Shown in pieces: positions 45,309 to 58,460 of a DNA stretch of 64,000 nucleotides (its first letter is position 1; each line of letters begins with the position of its first letter). The stretch spans positions 186,001 through 250,000 of the forward strand of contig WHUX01000055.1 in assembly GCA_015179025.1 (NCBI GenBank), given 5' to 3'. Both the position numbers and the translations under genes were made by a program. The notes beneath the pieces were generated by a model. That model had not been told where the DNA came from, did not search any database, and saw only the letters and a list, made by a program, of their open reading frames with translations. The stretch comes from Terfezia claveryi (lineage: Eukaryota; Ascomycota; Pezizomycetes; Pezizales; Pezizaceae).

Positions 45309-48300
45309 GGTTGTGCTTCCGGGATATATAGTCTAGATCTAAAATAAATATAAAAACAACCAACTCCGCTCAAGTGGAGAGGGGAAAGGTATTTGGGTGA
45401 TACAGCTTGTCGGGTTTCCTGAGGGAACCGCAGCTAATGTCGTGATTCTAGGTTAGATACTATCCCCTACCGACTTGGCTCGGGAATTTTATCAAAAGCT
45501 TTGGAGACACCTGATGTCGCTAGTAAATCAAGGAGTGGAAAATGAAATATGATCAACCCCCAAAGCTAGTATTGAGATCAATGAAAGTCGAGTGGTGTTG
45601 GTGAGATGGTATCCAAGTAGCTATGGACAAAAGCCGAATTAATAAAGCTCTCTCGTCCTGGTGCCTTGTTCTCTTAAGATGAAAAAGCGTTATTTTCCAA
45701 CGAACAGCAGATGCAGATTGGAGCGGTTTGAGTGTAAGCGCCGAAGGTGTTCGAGTTAAGCAAATAAATCGAACCGACGTTCTTCACGGGAATACGAAAG
45801 AAAGTTCTGGACAGGCTCGGGACACCGTCGCCGTCGTAATGCCTTTTGTTGTTGGGAATTCTGAATTAACTAAGACATAAAGATTCAGCTTCTGTGGCAA
45901 AGCGGACGACGACAGCGAACGGAGTCGTAATAGCTACCGCGGGGGGGGACTCACCTCAAACTCTGCCTACCAACAGCAACGAGGCGGCAGCAGGGTTGGT
46001 CAAGTTGCAAAGGAGAATAGGCAACCGCAAAATTCCGCGGGTGCAGCCCGTGTCGAAGCCGGTTTGACTGTACGGGGGTGGTTAATTGCGTGAGTTCGTT
46101 ACGATCGTGCTAGAAGCAGAGGTCGCTGCTTGCTTCGTGCACTGCCTGTCTCCCTGCTGCTAATGCTAATGCTAAGTAATGAGGACTGAAGGGACGAGTG
46201 AGAGAGGGATAGAGTGGGAGGGCGAGGGTTGATGTGGTAAATTGTGGGAGATGAGGAACGGTATGGGGTGTATGTATGTATGAGTACGGGTGAGGTCTCG
46301 TATGGATGTGCACTGCAACGCTGAGCGAGTTTGGGCCCAGGGCTGTGGAAAAACGGACACTTCTACAGCACGATCTTCGACCCCCACCGCCAACGAGAAT
46401 CGAGGTACGCCGGCAACCAGTACTATTCGGCTACTGGTGTCGCTGACCTGCTCCACCCCCAGTGGAGGAGCAATGGGGTCATGCTCGACTGCGTGCGGAG
46501 CAGCAAGAATCACAGGGTCTGAACTTTGCTCCGACCAGGTCACTTCTTCCGGCCATGCGAGTGCAAGCGACCTAGTTGGCTCGAAACGCTGCCATGGTCT
46601 GATAGGATACAGAATACGGTGAAAGAAGGACAGACTTTGTGGGGGAGGGGAAAACTTGGGGGCGTTGACTTGAAAGATCCCCGCAGTTTACCACCTATTC
46701 AGCTTGACGTTCGTCGCGGACGGCTTCACAGAACAAACAAGAAATCATGCCTGACGCTCCCTTACACACAAACACTGTGAATTTGGGCCCGATCAGGACA
46801 ACATAACGCTTCCCTTCAGAGGAGAATCTATGTAACATCGAGTCAAAGTGCAAGTCCTGTGATCACACAAGGGCTTTGCAAGGGCGAGATGGCTGGAAGA
46901 AGGAAAGCTTCTAGACATGGACACATGAATCGTTTCCTTGTCCTTTTTTTGTTTCCCACATGGATTATGCGGTCTGGTTGCAAGGAATAATTGGATCATA
47001 GCCCACGTCCATAAACAAATCTGCAAGTTTACACCGGGGGAGGGTGATGATTGGTTTTTGACAGTTTTGGAGTTTTGAAGTGGTAGGTAGGTAAGGAAGG
47101 AATCAGAAGAAGACAAACGTCAACACGGCTGACTAGGCGTGCACGGTGTGTGTGCACTACATACACCCACCAATGGCCACTGAGGGAACCCGCCTTTGGT
47201 CGGCAGCGACGAAAAGCAAGGAAGGTTTCTAACCACCATCATTCACCTCCCTACTACCTACATGCATATGCTTGCGGACAACGCATCACTACTGGCCATC
47301 GCGATCTTAACCCGGAGGAAAAGGGATTGGCAAATGTAAGGTTACATGTGTCATGCAATTTGGAAACCCCCTCGAGTAAGCGGTAAAATCTTCAAAAGAT
47401 TGAAGTATAAATCTACCTACAGCGATTGAGCACCTGAACAAAAGTGGGGAGCTACGGAATCTTTCCATGACACCACGCCCTCCAGTCGGTATCAGGGAAT
47501 ATCTCGCTCGCTGAGATGGAGACTGAGGGCGCGTATCGGATCCTGCCGCTCGCGCTCATAAATAATGGCACTATGCGATTACAAAACCTTGAGAAATATG
47601 AAGTATGCAGGTTCAACCCACTACACCATGCAAGTTTTTATTACTACTACTATGTTCCAACTTTAAGTAGTCACGGTTAGTAGAGTACCTATATCATGCA
47701 CTCTGCCAACTCAGTGAATCCACTTTAAACCTTTCCAAGCCGTGATTGGCTCAATAGCCTGAACTTGCGGGGGTATCAGCAACATGTATGTACTGTAGAA
47801 TGCTCTACATATGCACGCGGAGTTTGCACTTGTCCCTCCATACACTTGATTGGGACGAGACATGGGCATGGTCATGGTATCTAGCTGATCCACCGTGACA
47901 GAAAGACCCTGGATTCGAATGGCTGATTGATGATTCTCAGCCGTGAAACCCTAGTCCGGTCCAGAGTCTTGAAGAAACCTCGAAGTGAGACTAGGGAAAT
48001 AAGAAACTACGCCATTTATACGGCAGCAGACCGTTAAGTATAATTTTTAGGATTACGTTGTGCAGGGCTTGGATATCGGAAGGGAAACTTTCGACCGTTG
48101 TTTCTCTTCCCCGCACCAGCACACACGTGCCGCACCATGATACCTGGTGGAACTGGAAGGTCCTGACTCCGCTGCTGGTATTCCCGAGAGCTGCTGACTA
48201 CATACCATATCTCCCGACATTTGATCTGCTTTTGGGTAGGTATCACACTGCGAGGGGTAGTGCAACCAGACTACATATTATGTAGCTATCCGCCATGATT

Positions 48301-51300
48301 ATACCGTAGTCACCATTCTCCGGTCCCCTGCGTGCCACTAACCAAAATGCCACCAGATGCCTCATCGCAACGTCTTGAGTCTGTTGTAATGGAGGCTATC
48401 TTGGTAATCGGGCTGTAATCGTGGCTCAACCTTGGCGGATTGGCAGTTGCATTGTCCCTTATGCAGTTCAGTCATGAATGTCACAAGCGCCAACCTATTT
48501 CATCGCAGGCGTTCATATTCTGCCGAATAGCAATTGTGTTGTATTTTATCAAGGAAATGTGGATCACATTGCCGGTGGGGCGCGGGGATTTCACCCACGC
48601 AAGGGGAAGTGATCAGGCTCGGACTAGGCGCAGGAGACTAATCCTAAGTAGGGAGGAGAAAGTCACCGATGAACTTAGTCTGGATGGCACGATGAACTCG
48701 AGTCTTACTGGATGCCTCAGTGGTGATACATATTGTGTATCACAACTATGCATGTCTGCATTTAAAGGCTTAACAACGCTTGACGGAACAAATCCAACGA
48801 AACAAGAAGAAGGGAGTCCCCTAGTTTATGTGCAGTGCCGCACTCTCGAGATCAGCACCTTAAAGTAGCAGGCTCTATGATTTGCGGACCGGGGAAGGCG
48901 AACACTTTACCAATTGTTTCACACGCCATCCCGAACCCCAGCTGCCTATATCCCCCGTGTTGGTCCGTGCTCCGTATCATGTTTCCCTCTGAAGGCCAAC
49001 AGGCGACGATCCGCGTCCACCCGGCATAGATTGTCTTGATTATGCAAGGCCGGTGCATACGTGAATGCATGAAAAACATCGAGTGAAACAAATTCAAGTA
49101 GTTACTGTAATATGTATCACAAAAACAAACTTTTTGCAACAAAAAAAGGAACATAAACAGCGCATGCGCCGGCGCAATTTTCAATATATTATTTAAATTA
49201 GTATAACTGTAAGTTTTGCACCTGGCATCTTCTCCACCAATCGTCAACTGCTAACATGCATAGACGTGTACAGCTGAGAATTTTTAGTCTCGAACCTATT
49301 ACTTTCCACCGCATAAGCCATCCGTATCCAGGGCAATCAAATATTTCAGCATGAGCACTCGTTGAGAAGGTAGGTAACCGGTGTGTCAATCACTTGGTGG
49401 ATACACAAGCTGATGTTCATCTTGTTCTGTATTCGTAGAAGATTCCGTATCGGTGTGTACCGCAAGAAACATATTATCAACGTTGAATTTGGGATAGCCT
49501 ACCGTGGTTGTGGTAGCAAGGGATAGGGAAGCTGTGTATTTACCAACCTCGATGGATGGTGTGCACCCTGAGTCTGAATCTTGAAAGATAACAAAATGGG
49601 CATGCGGTCCTACTACAGTACATACCTAAGCGGGGTGCATCGGCTGTCTCTGGGAATAAGCTTGCCGACCAAACAAAACCATTCCAAGATGCCGCTTTGA
49701 GGAAATCAGGCCAGAAAGAAATTATTATGAATTTGGGAGCTACCAGTAGGTAATTTTCCCCACCCTTCGTACTAAATTTTGTGGCCAGTCCCCACACACT
49801 CTTATCCACTCTGCTACACTTCACGTGAGAGTCCCGAAAATGTTAAATATTTTGACTGGTAATAAATTCTCAAACCCAAGGCCGTATGGAAATTTCAAAT
49901 TATTGACGGTCACGAGCCCCCACGGCCACGAAAGCATCGCAACTACAGGCTAGAATAGACGCAATATCGAATCTACAGGCAGGCGGTATTTCTAGTCATT
50001 GCCGACACCTTCACCTTATACCGCTTGCGTGAAGCATAAGAGCTCAAGACTTGATGCAAGACATGTCATGAAGCATTGCATGACATTACATTTAACACAG
50101 AGGACTTCAAATTGTTACTCTCTATCCATACTTATAATACTTACATTCTTGCATCTACCGTACATGTATGCAAGTAATGTTGGCCGACTACCGAGGATTC
50201 CATCCAGTCATGTAATTCTCCTGCCTGACCGGTTGATGAGTTGTGAAGTACCTAGAGTTTTTTGACCACTTGCTTAGCTGCCTATAACCTTTATGTATAT
50301 ACGCGAGGACGAGGCACAGAATCAAGGCACAACCGTCGATATGCGCGGACCGCATTGCAGGCGGACGTGGTAGGCAGTTCTGACTGGCTGTCGGGAGGGA
50401 TATCTATTGGGTTGTTATCCGGGGAAGCATGCCGACCGGAAGGTTTGCGGCTCAAAATGGAGGGCCTTCGGGAAAATTATTTATCTCCGATCTGTAACAC
50501 ACATGATGATGTGATAAGTGCGCTTACACTACCTAGCAGCAGATTTCATTCAATTCGACAATTCGAAAGCAGAGCCTCGAGATAATTTTTGGGATTACAA
50601 TTATCGAGCACAATTATAGAGCACATCCAGCCTAGTCTACCCCGGCACCGACTTACCTGATTCACCAACCAAACTATACTCATTTCAACCTCAACATCTA
50701 AACACCCTGCTGGAGTGCCGTGACCACCCCGCACACAGTCGATTCATCATCACGGCACAATCTACCGCTCTGGGCAACCGCAACGCACAGCCGAGAGCGA
50801 ACCCCGCATTTATCAATGCAATCAAAGGAGATCAACATCTAGTACGTCGGCGGCGTATCGGATGAAACCTTCTAAAGCAGGGCGAGAACGTCATTGTTTT
50901 CTGTTTTGGGGTACGCAGGGTCCTGGAGTGGACCTGCGCGGTCATGTGGTTGGATTGAATGGGTAAAGAAACATGTAATTTAATCCGGTATATGTATACG
51001 GCATGGACTCTGTCCGCTCGTGGATTGAAGAAACCCCACATCTGACGTGATACCACTCGCGTATCTACCAGCACCGGAGATGGCAATGAGGTAGGCATGT
51101 GAGGTATTCAAACTACATCAATTTGTCTGGAGTATATGAAAATTTCGCATTCATCGAGAGTTTGAATTTCCCTGGAGCCCATGCATAAAATCTGCTAGCG
51201 TAAAACGATTTCAATTGGTACTGATCGTGGCGGCCATTGTGTGGTCGATACATTATCTGATATTAATTTTGCATTGGTGCACTCTGCCGCTATGCGGGAC

Positions 51301-53391
51301 AACGCATCCAGCTTCATTGTCCATTTATATGTATATTTCTACGGGAATAATTGTCAACTGAGGGGCCTATGAGTCTTTTGCCAGTTGGTCGTGTGCTTAC
51401 CGTGGTGAGTTGTTGCTTATAATTAATTTAGACGCTGGTCATGCAAATTAGAACTTTTGAAACATATACATAGCATGAATCTTCTACGACTCAATCTAGA
51501 GTTACTGCTCAAATGGGTAGTGTACGACTTAAACGTGTATGTGCAGCATTTGATTTTCAATGATTCTGACTGCCTTCAGGACCTACTGTAGTTTGACAAA
51601 CATTTCTGCCCACTCGGTGGTTGTTCATTATGAAAGTCTGGCCGGCTTTGATGGCTTTGATGTAAACATGTTTTATAATTTTGCATAAGACTAGCTGCTT
51701 GATCGAAGTGTTCTGGCGTGCCTCGCAATTGAAAACTCCCCTTAGTAATCTTTCACTTGTAAGTATGTTTGCTATTATTAATTTCATTAATATTCTGTTT
51801 ATTTGGAACCCCGGCATTGTAAAGAAACGGGAGATCTATGAGAACTGGTGAATGCACGATATCTCAATTAGCTGATGTCCGTTTGAAGGAAAGTTAATTA
51901 TAAGTATAATTGAGGTGTATATGGTACTTCAATTGTCGTTGTAAAACCCGCGGCGGATTCGACGTATGTTCGGAGCTGCATGTAATGTTACTGCTTGTAC
52001 AGCAATACATGTCGGACGCAATTATACTACCTAGGTGTATTCTAAGTTGCTCGTCATGTGATACATGTGATAAACATTCCATTTCGGTATGACATAAGTG
52101 AGATTGTATATTCACTGTGCATGCTTACAATGGTCGCCGTACTGCCAAACAGCAATTATACATAGCGTTAGATATATGCCTACTCATTACTTATATTCGG
52201 CTGGGGGAGACAAATACACTCAATATATTGGCAAACATTCAGTTCCTTCAGATTCCAACTTCACTTGCTTGGTCTGTGGTATGAACACTACATCCCTCCT
52301 TCACTAAGATACCATGATTTCCAATTGCGGATCTTTTGGACATCCTGATTCTTCGTGAGTTGTACAGTGGAGGACGTTCTTACAGGGGGCCTGGAGGCGT
52401 TACATGTATGGATATAGTACAGCACTCTATCCGGGTATATATGATAGATATATGATGGGTACGATGCAATATATTAGCCCCTTGTTCTAGCACTGATCGA
52501 CTTTTACAACGTTTTCATATGTGGGAGGTGGGAAGATCGACTCGAGTATTTAACCTAGTAGGTGGATACGATACTTAGAAGACATTCTGGGATAGTCCTG
52601 ATCCGCGTCCTGGTATCTCTTCTCCGACGACCAGCATAAAGGTTCTGCAGCAGGAACATAGATATATGCATAGAAAGTCTACATGTGCCTGCATATGCTT
52701 GAAGCATTCACTACCGTACGGAGTATTTGCTTATCATTATGAATGTGGGATGTGAGTTATTAAGCAATAGACATAAAATCGATGCATCTATCCCATTGTT
52801 GACGCGTCATTACCCTAAAGCCAAGGCACCGCATCCTTGATCCCTTGTCTCTTGTCTCTGCACCATCGCACCGCATCCCATTCCAAACTCGAAATAGTTA
52901 TTGGCTCGCTCTTCTCCTGCAGCTGGAAAGTGCGAAGCTCAAGCTTGAGATACCCTATACTGTCGCATCCCAGTGAGACTTCCCAAAGACGATAAGCTCC
53001 CGCAGAGAAACGAGGGAATTGGGGCGAATCGATGCGATTAATTTACCCTGTTATTGAACGAATTCGAACCGTGAAGATCAGGCGCACCTGATACCACGGA
53101 TTAATCTTGTTTTGAGATCAAGGTGCTCTAGGTACCTTGCTCCGGTTCGGCAGAGTTTGAAGACACGCTATCCGTACGATACGCAGCTTCATCACCCAGT
53201 CGACCGCCTTGTCGTAAGTAAGTTCGAGGATATTCGGATTCCGACCCCAGTCACGAGCAGGACAAGGAATAACACTCCACCGTTCCTCCCTCCGCCGGAT
53301 CCGTGAGCAGGAGGCCCTTGAAACAGGACCTCCAGAAGCCTCATACCCGCAACCTACCGTTCTACGGCAGGCTCGAACACACCCGCTCAAG
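45309..53391. other. Long intergenic region
   Basis: I find no supported gene. The first kilobase is the probable promoter and leader of the J-protein gene. Frames at 46172-46543 (minus) and 46331-46522 (plus) overlap each other and cannot both be real; neither has a known motif. A TAGTCTGG insertion (48667-48698) and a solo CAACCAGACTA motif (48263-48273) lie here. The rest is unremarkable. Confidence 0.5.
48667..48698. repeat. 14-bp TAGTCTGG insertion between 9-bp direct repeats
   Basis: CGATGAACT at 48667-48675 and 48690-48698 flanks TAGTCTGGATGGCA (48676-48689). Confidence 0.75.
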
Positions 53392-56300
53392 ATGCGGTCG
53401 CAGCTATTCCCGTTCACGCCCATCCCTACAACCCTCCTCGCGTTAACAACGTACATCATCATCACTACTGTCCTACTTGTGATACACTTTGTACCTCCCC
53501 GGAATTTCCCATCTGTGTCTAGGCAGGATGATATGAGAATATCGGTTGTGGACGCATGGCATGATTTACAACATATCACGGGGGACTGGGGGTACCATCC
53601 GTATAATTCTTATGCGAATGATAGGGTTAAGGAATATCTCATTACGAGAATCCATGAGATACTGCGGAATAATAAGATTGGGGTAGAAGCGAGGAATTGG
53701 GAATGGGAAGGGGATGGCGTCAAGGTCCAAGTAGTGGACGATATAGTTTCAAATATCACGTTTGCTGCTGAGTCGAAAGGGGTAACGGTTTACTTTGAGG
53801 GGACGAATTTTATGGTCATTGTCAAAGGAACGAGGTCTGCACCGGTATTGATTGCGAATGATAAAGAAGGGGAAGAAGAGAAGGAGAGATTGGGTGCGGT
53901 GTTGGTTAATGCACATTATGATAGTGTGTCGACCGGTTATGGTGCTACGGATGATGGCACTGCGGTTGTTACGTTGTTGCAGTTGATATCTTACTTCACA
54001 AATCCGAATATCCCCACGGAGAAGAGGCCGAGGAGGGATATCATGTTCTTGTTTAACAACGGTGAGGAGGATTACTTAGTGAGTAGATGTTGCTGGGAAC
54101 CACCTGTGGAGAATATACGCTGATGATTGAAGCAGAACGGTGCCAGGGCTTTTGCAGTAAGCCCATTGGGCAAAATGCCAAGTGGGTGATTCATTATCCT
54201 CCCTCCTATGGCACCCCTCGAAGTTGACATTGTAATCGTTAGAATTATTTTACAATCTTGAAGGTGCTGGAGCCGGGGGCCGTGCCACGCTTTTCCGAAG
54301 CACAGACACCGAGGTAACCGAATTCTATAGGAAGAATGTCCGTAGACCATTCGGTAGTAGCGTCAGTGCCGATGGCTTCAAGAAGGGCCTGGTCAAGAGT
54401 CAGACGGACTACAAGGTTTTCACGGAGGATTTGGGGTTGCGAGGTTTGGACGTGGCTTTCTGGAGGCCGAGGAGCAGGTATCATACCGAGGATGACGATG
54501 TTAAGCATAGTGAGTGGCAGTAGTCCTTATTCATGTTTGTGACGGTGTTGACGCGATTACGGCCGGTTATAGCAAGTCGAGAGTCAGTGTGGCATATGCT
54601 GTCGGGTGCGATTGAGGTTGTGGAAGGCATGGCAAGGGATACGAAGAGGAGCTTTGAGGAGCCCTTCGAAGTTGGTGGAACTGACAGCGTGTGGTTTGAT
54701 AGTCAGTGTTCTTGCTCTAATATTCCACCAGTGCTAATTCGTGGACAGTGTTCGGCCGTGCATTCGTTCTTCTCCGACTCCACATCCTCTTTGCCATCAG
54801 CGTCACAATCGCAACTGTCACCCCTCTCGTATTATTGTTCACAGTGTACCTCCTACACAGAAAAAATAAGCTCTATATGTTTTCCAATTCAACCCTGCAC
54901 GGAAAATGCGTACATGGCTGGAAGGGTTTTTTTGCATATCCTATTGCATTCACTCTTGCCACATGCGCCGTCGTCGGGACTGCATATCTATTTGTCAAAG
55001 TCAACCCTATGATTATATACGGGAGCTTGTATGTGGTCTGGGCCTGCTTCCTGAGTGAATGGTTCTTAATCGCATGGGTAGTCTGCAAGATTGGACAGTG
55101 GTGGAGGGGAAGTGCGTTGACTAGGGGGTATACCTTTGGGTGGATGTGGCTTGGGTGGTGGGTGCTACTGATATATATATGTTATCTGGAGGATAGGAAG
55201 GGAATATCATCTGGGTATTTCGTTTTATTCAATTACGCCGGAGCATTCATTGCATTTTGGATTTCACTCCTGGAACAGTTCGCCTTGCCGCCGAAGGATG
55301 CCGATAATCATGCAGCTGCAAACAACCAGCCACTCTCACCCTCGCATGAGAATCCGAATAATTATATTGATGGTGGGAGGGTAATCTCCTATAATCCGAA
55401 CGCCAATCTTCTGGAACCGGATGAACCGCGTTCTCCACCAACCGAGCACTCACCACTTCTCAGTTCATCCCGCCGCGGATCTGCAAATTCCTCTGTTGCT
55501 ACTCGGGGACGCAGGCCGTGGCGCCCCTCTTTCAGGAGATATGTAGATGCAGATGATGGGGCATCGAGTCATCTTACGGAGCCTGACTCAGATGCTAGCG
55601 AAGGGGATCAAGCAATCTTGAGGAAGGGGGTGTATAAGTACGAGCAGCGCTGGAGCCGGGAACTACCGATAGGTTGGGGCACTTGGGTAGTGCAGTGGCT
55701 CGTTAGCGTGCCAGTGCAGATAATATTAGTCGGACAAATTGGGTTGTTTCTGGGCGAAGCGTTGGGGATGACGGGGGCGGACGGCAGTGATATTCTGACT
55801 GGTGAGTCTGAATTTCTCTGTGATTTCTTTATTTTTTGATTGGTGGATGCAAGTGGAATGCTTTGTTCCTTCTACTAAGGCGGGGTGTCGGTCGTTTTCG
55901 GGCGTCGGTCGGGCGGCAGTCGGTCGTTTGTGCATGGGGGTGCATGCATATGGTCTGCGGGATACCTGATTCGTACAGTCCACACATCCAAGCTTATTAA
56001 CCCTTCCCCATTATATATACCCTCTTCGCCTTCTCTTATAACCTCCACATCTGCCCCGAATCAGTATCACTAACTACAGCGCCATTTACAGTCTACCTCG
56101 GCATAGCAACATTCTCGATCCTCTACCTTCTTCCCCTCGCTCCCTACCTACACCGCATCACCCACCACCTCGCATACGCTTGCATTGTCCTCTTTCCGGT
56201 GACCCTATTTTACAACCTCTCCGCCTTCCCATTCACAGATGAAGCTCGACTGAAGGTTTACTTCCAACAAGACTACTCCCTTCGCAATGGAACGAATATC

Positions 56301-57038
56301 GTTAGTTTGGTTGGGGTGGAGAAGTATATCAAGATGATTATTGAGAATGAGCTTCCGAGCGCGAAAGGGAAGGAGGTTATTTGTAAGGAGGACTTGCTGA
56401 GATTAGGGTTGAGTAGATGTAGTTGGGAGGGATTACCGCCGAACGTAGCGGGGGGGGAGAGAGAGGAGTGGGTGGAGTTTACGACTGTGAGGGCAGTGGC
56501 GAAAAGACAGGCTATATTTGAGATTAGGGGAAGGGAGACGAGGGCGTGTAAGATGCTGTTTGATAAACCGGTTGTGGGGTTGAAGGTTGATGGGGTTAAG
56601 GTCAACCCTGGAATCTCTACAGTGGGGAAAACAGACGGCCCTCACCGCCACCCCCACATCGACTCCACTCCTTACTCCACACCCCACCACTACCCAGGCC
56701 ACTACCGTGGGCAACTTCCCCCCACCACCTCTCCGCGGAAACCTCCATATGAGGACCGCTCCCCAATATACCCCGGCGGTACAACAGAGCTCCGGCTATG
56801 GAGTCGCGACTGGGATAGGGGATGGAGGGTGGAGCTTTCGTGGGAGGAGGCGAATACTACGAGTACTTCTATGGAGGAGGACAAGTTGGGAGGGAAGGTG
56901 GTTTGCTTGTGGGCCGACGTTAACGAGAAGGGGACGGTGCCGGCGTGGGATGAGGTTTTTGCGTTCATGCCGAAATGGGCAGTGGGAAGTAAGTTGAGTG
57001 ATGGGTTGATGGAGGGGTGGTGGGGTTTTGAGGTTTAG
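53392..57038 (+). CDS. PFF1: Vacuolar membrane zinc aminopeptidase-like protease, M28 family (Pff1-type, six exons)
   Basis: Multi-pass vacuolar membrane protein with an N-terminal M28 metallopeptidase domain. Exons: 53392-54078, 54136-54181, 54243-54509, 54573-54701, 54749-55801 and 56092-57038 (the last may start at 56080). All phases agree and give about 1042 or 1046 residues, normal for the family. After a membrane anchor (about 15-35), zinc and catalytic motifs are HYDS (H175), ATDDGTA (D187) and NGEED (E225-E226). Later exons carry LRGLDVAFW and RYHTEDDD, the usual third zinc-site region (H in RYHT). Exon 5 holds several membrane helices, and a Ser-rich disordered loop of about 100 residues interrupts them. 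Exon 6 has two further helices and a lumenal domain. Intron 4 is only 47 nt. Substrates are not known for certain in the family. Confidence 0.92.
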
Positions 57039-57104
57039 GTTGTTATCATTGAGGAGAAGGAGAAGGAGGATGAGGATGAGGAGGGGTGGGGTGAGAGTGG
57101 AGTG

Positions 57105-57247
57105 GGAGGGAGCGAGCGAGGTAGTTAGGGTTAGGTAGGGGCAGGGGGAAGAAGGAGGGAGTGAGCGAGGTAGTTAGGGATAGGTAAGGGACGGGTATAA
57201 TGATGGGAGAGGGAGGGAGCGAGTGAGGTAGTTAGGGTAGGCAGGGG
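57105..57247. repeat. Minisatellite, about three copies, G-rich
   Basis: Three copies of a unit of about 50-60 bp, each starting GGGAGYGAGYGAGGTAGTTAGGG. The repeat lies in the 3' region of the protease gene. TTAGGG is the usual fungal telomere unit, but here it occurs once or twice per unit and is not a telomere tract. Confidence 0.8.
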
Positions 57248-57596
57248 AGGATATAATGCCGGGCAAAAGGGGGGGGGAAAAGTTGGAAGGAATGTGGGAG
57301 CTAGACGGTTTGGGCTTGCTCGAGATGGGGAGGATAGTGAGGTTTATAGTTATAATCATGGACACCGCTGCTATGGTGGTTGTTTTGTGTATTCAAGCAC
57401 GATGGGCGGATATGGGATGTATCATGCTGATTTTTTTTGCGTAGTTGCAAGCTTAGTTTAGAGCATCGATACTGCTAACTGTAATTGGAGACGTGGTTTT
57501 ATTGTGTATTTTTTGCTATGGAAATGTGATTTTTTTATCTAAGTGGGTGAATTGCTAAGTTTGCGTGAGCTCTAGTTCTAGGCTAGTTCTAGGCCA

Positions 57597-58460
57597 TTGA
57601 GAGAGCACAGACCAATGGACTGCGACAAGGTGGAGCTTCATGGGGTAAAATCAAGAAGCATAGTGGGGTTGCAAAGTCAACTGCTCGTTATACGGCCGAC
57701 AAGGAAAAGGTACGACCCAATGGAAAAAGCTTTCCACGACATCAACCACGCAAGACCACCAAACGAGAAGACAGAGCAATATTAACCAGTCTCAAACAAG
57801 CAACCTATGATGAGCTGCGACAGGATATAGACCCCAATATAAACTGAGTTTGCGGCCTGGAGCCTCGGGATTGGACAGCAGAGCAGTCATATGGAGTGAT
57901 GAGTGCAGTGTGCGTACAAACAGTGGTGAGCGGCGGAAATGAGGTTTCAGAACAAAGGCATGAAAAATGGGATAAGGTTTAGAGATCAAAGGCAAAAGAC
58001 CTTCAAAACCAGTTGGCCAAATGGTCTTGGATGCTTTCTCTGGCAGTCAGAAACACTATTAGTAGTGCTATAAGGGGATCCTGAGTCAAAGGAGGGGTGT
58101 TCTTTGGGAAGCACTATGGGGGAGTTCAGAACTCCCTCATATGATGCTAGATGATACCTATATCTTCATGCAAGACAATGCGGAAATACATGAGTATACT
58201 ACTATCCAGAAATGGTTTCAGGAGATGGGGTAATAGGTGATGAAGTGGCCTCCTTGCTCGCCGGACTTGAATCCAATTGAGCAAGTCTGGGTAAAGCGCA
58301 AGAAGGTGCTTCACCAAAGGAGATTTCTTGCATGACCGCAGGGGCCTCCAGTGGTCATTGGAAAGCACTGTGCAGTTGCTGGGAGGAAATCCCTGATGAA
58401 TTCTTTGACAAACCTTATTGAGAGCAGTCATTAAGGCAGATGGGTGGTATACCAAGTACT
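57597..58460 (+). pseudogene. Degenerate Tc1/mariner transposase (DD34E)
   Basis: Broken by many stops and shifts. Recognisable pieces in order are ARPPNEKTEQ (57769-57780), IWSDECSVRTNSGERR (about 57890-57940, first catalytic Asp), IFMQDNAEIH (about 58163, second Asp) and KWPPCSPDLNPIEQVW (about 58240-58290, Glu). Counting codons across two stops, exactly 34 residues separate the second Asp from the Glu, the Tc1-type spacing. GRWVVYQV at about 58439, next to the usual C-terminal GWxTKY position, closes it. Terminal inverted repeats were not found. Confidence 0.85.

Noticed and set aside
46172..46622. Overlapping open frames on both strands upstream of the J-protein gene
   Set aside because: Three frames are open at once over GC-rich promoter DNA, none has a known motif, and no splice partners were found.
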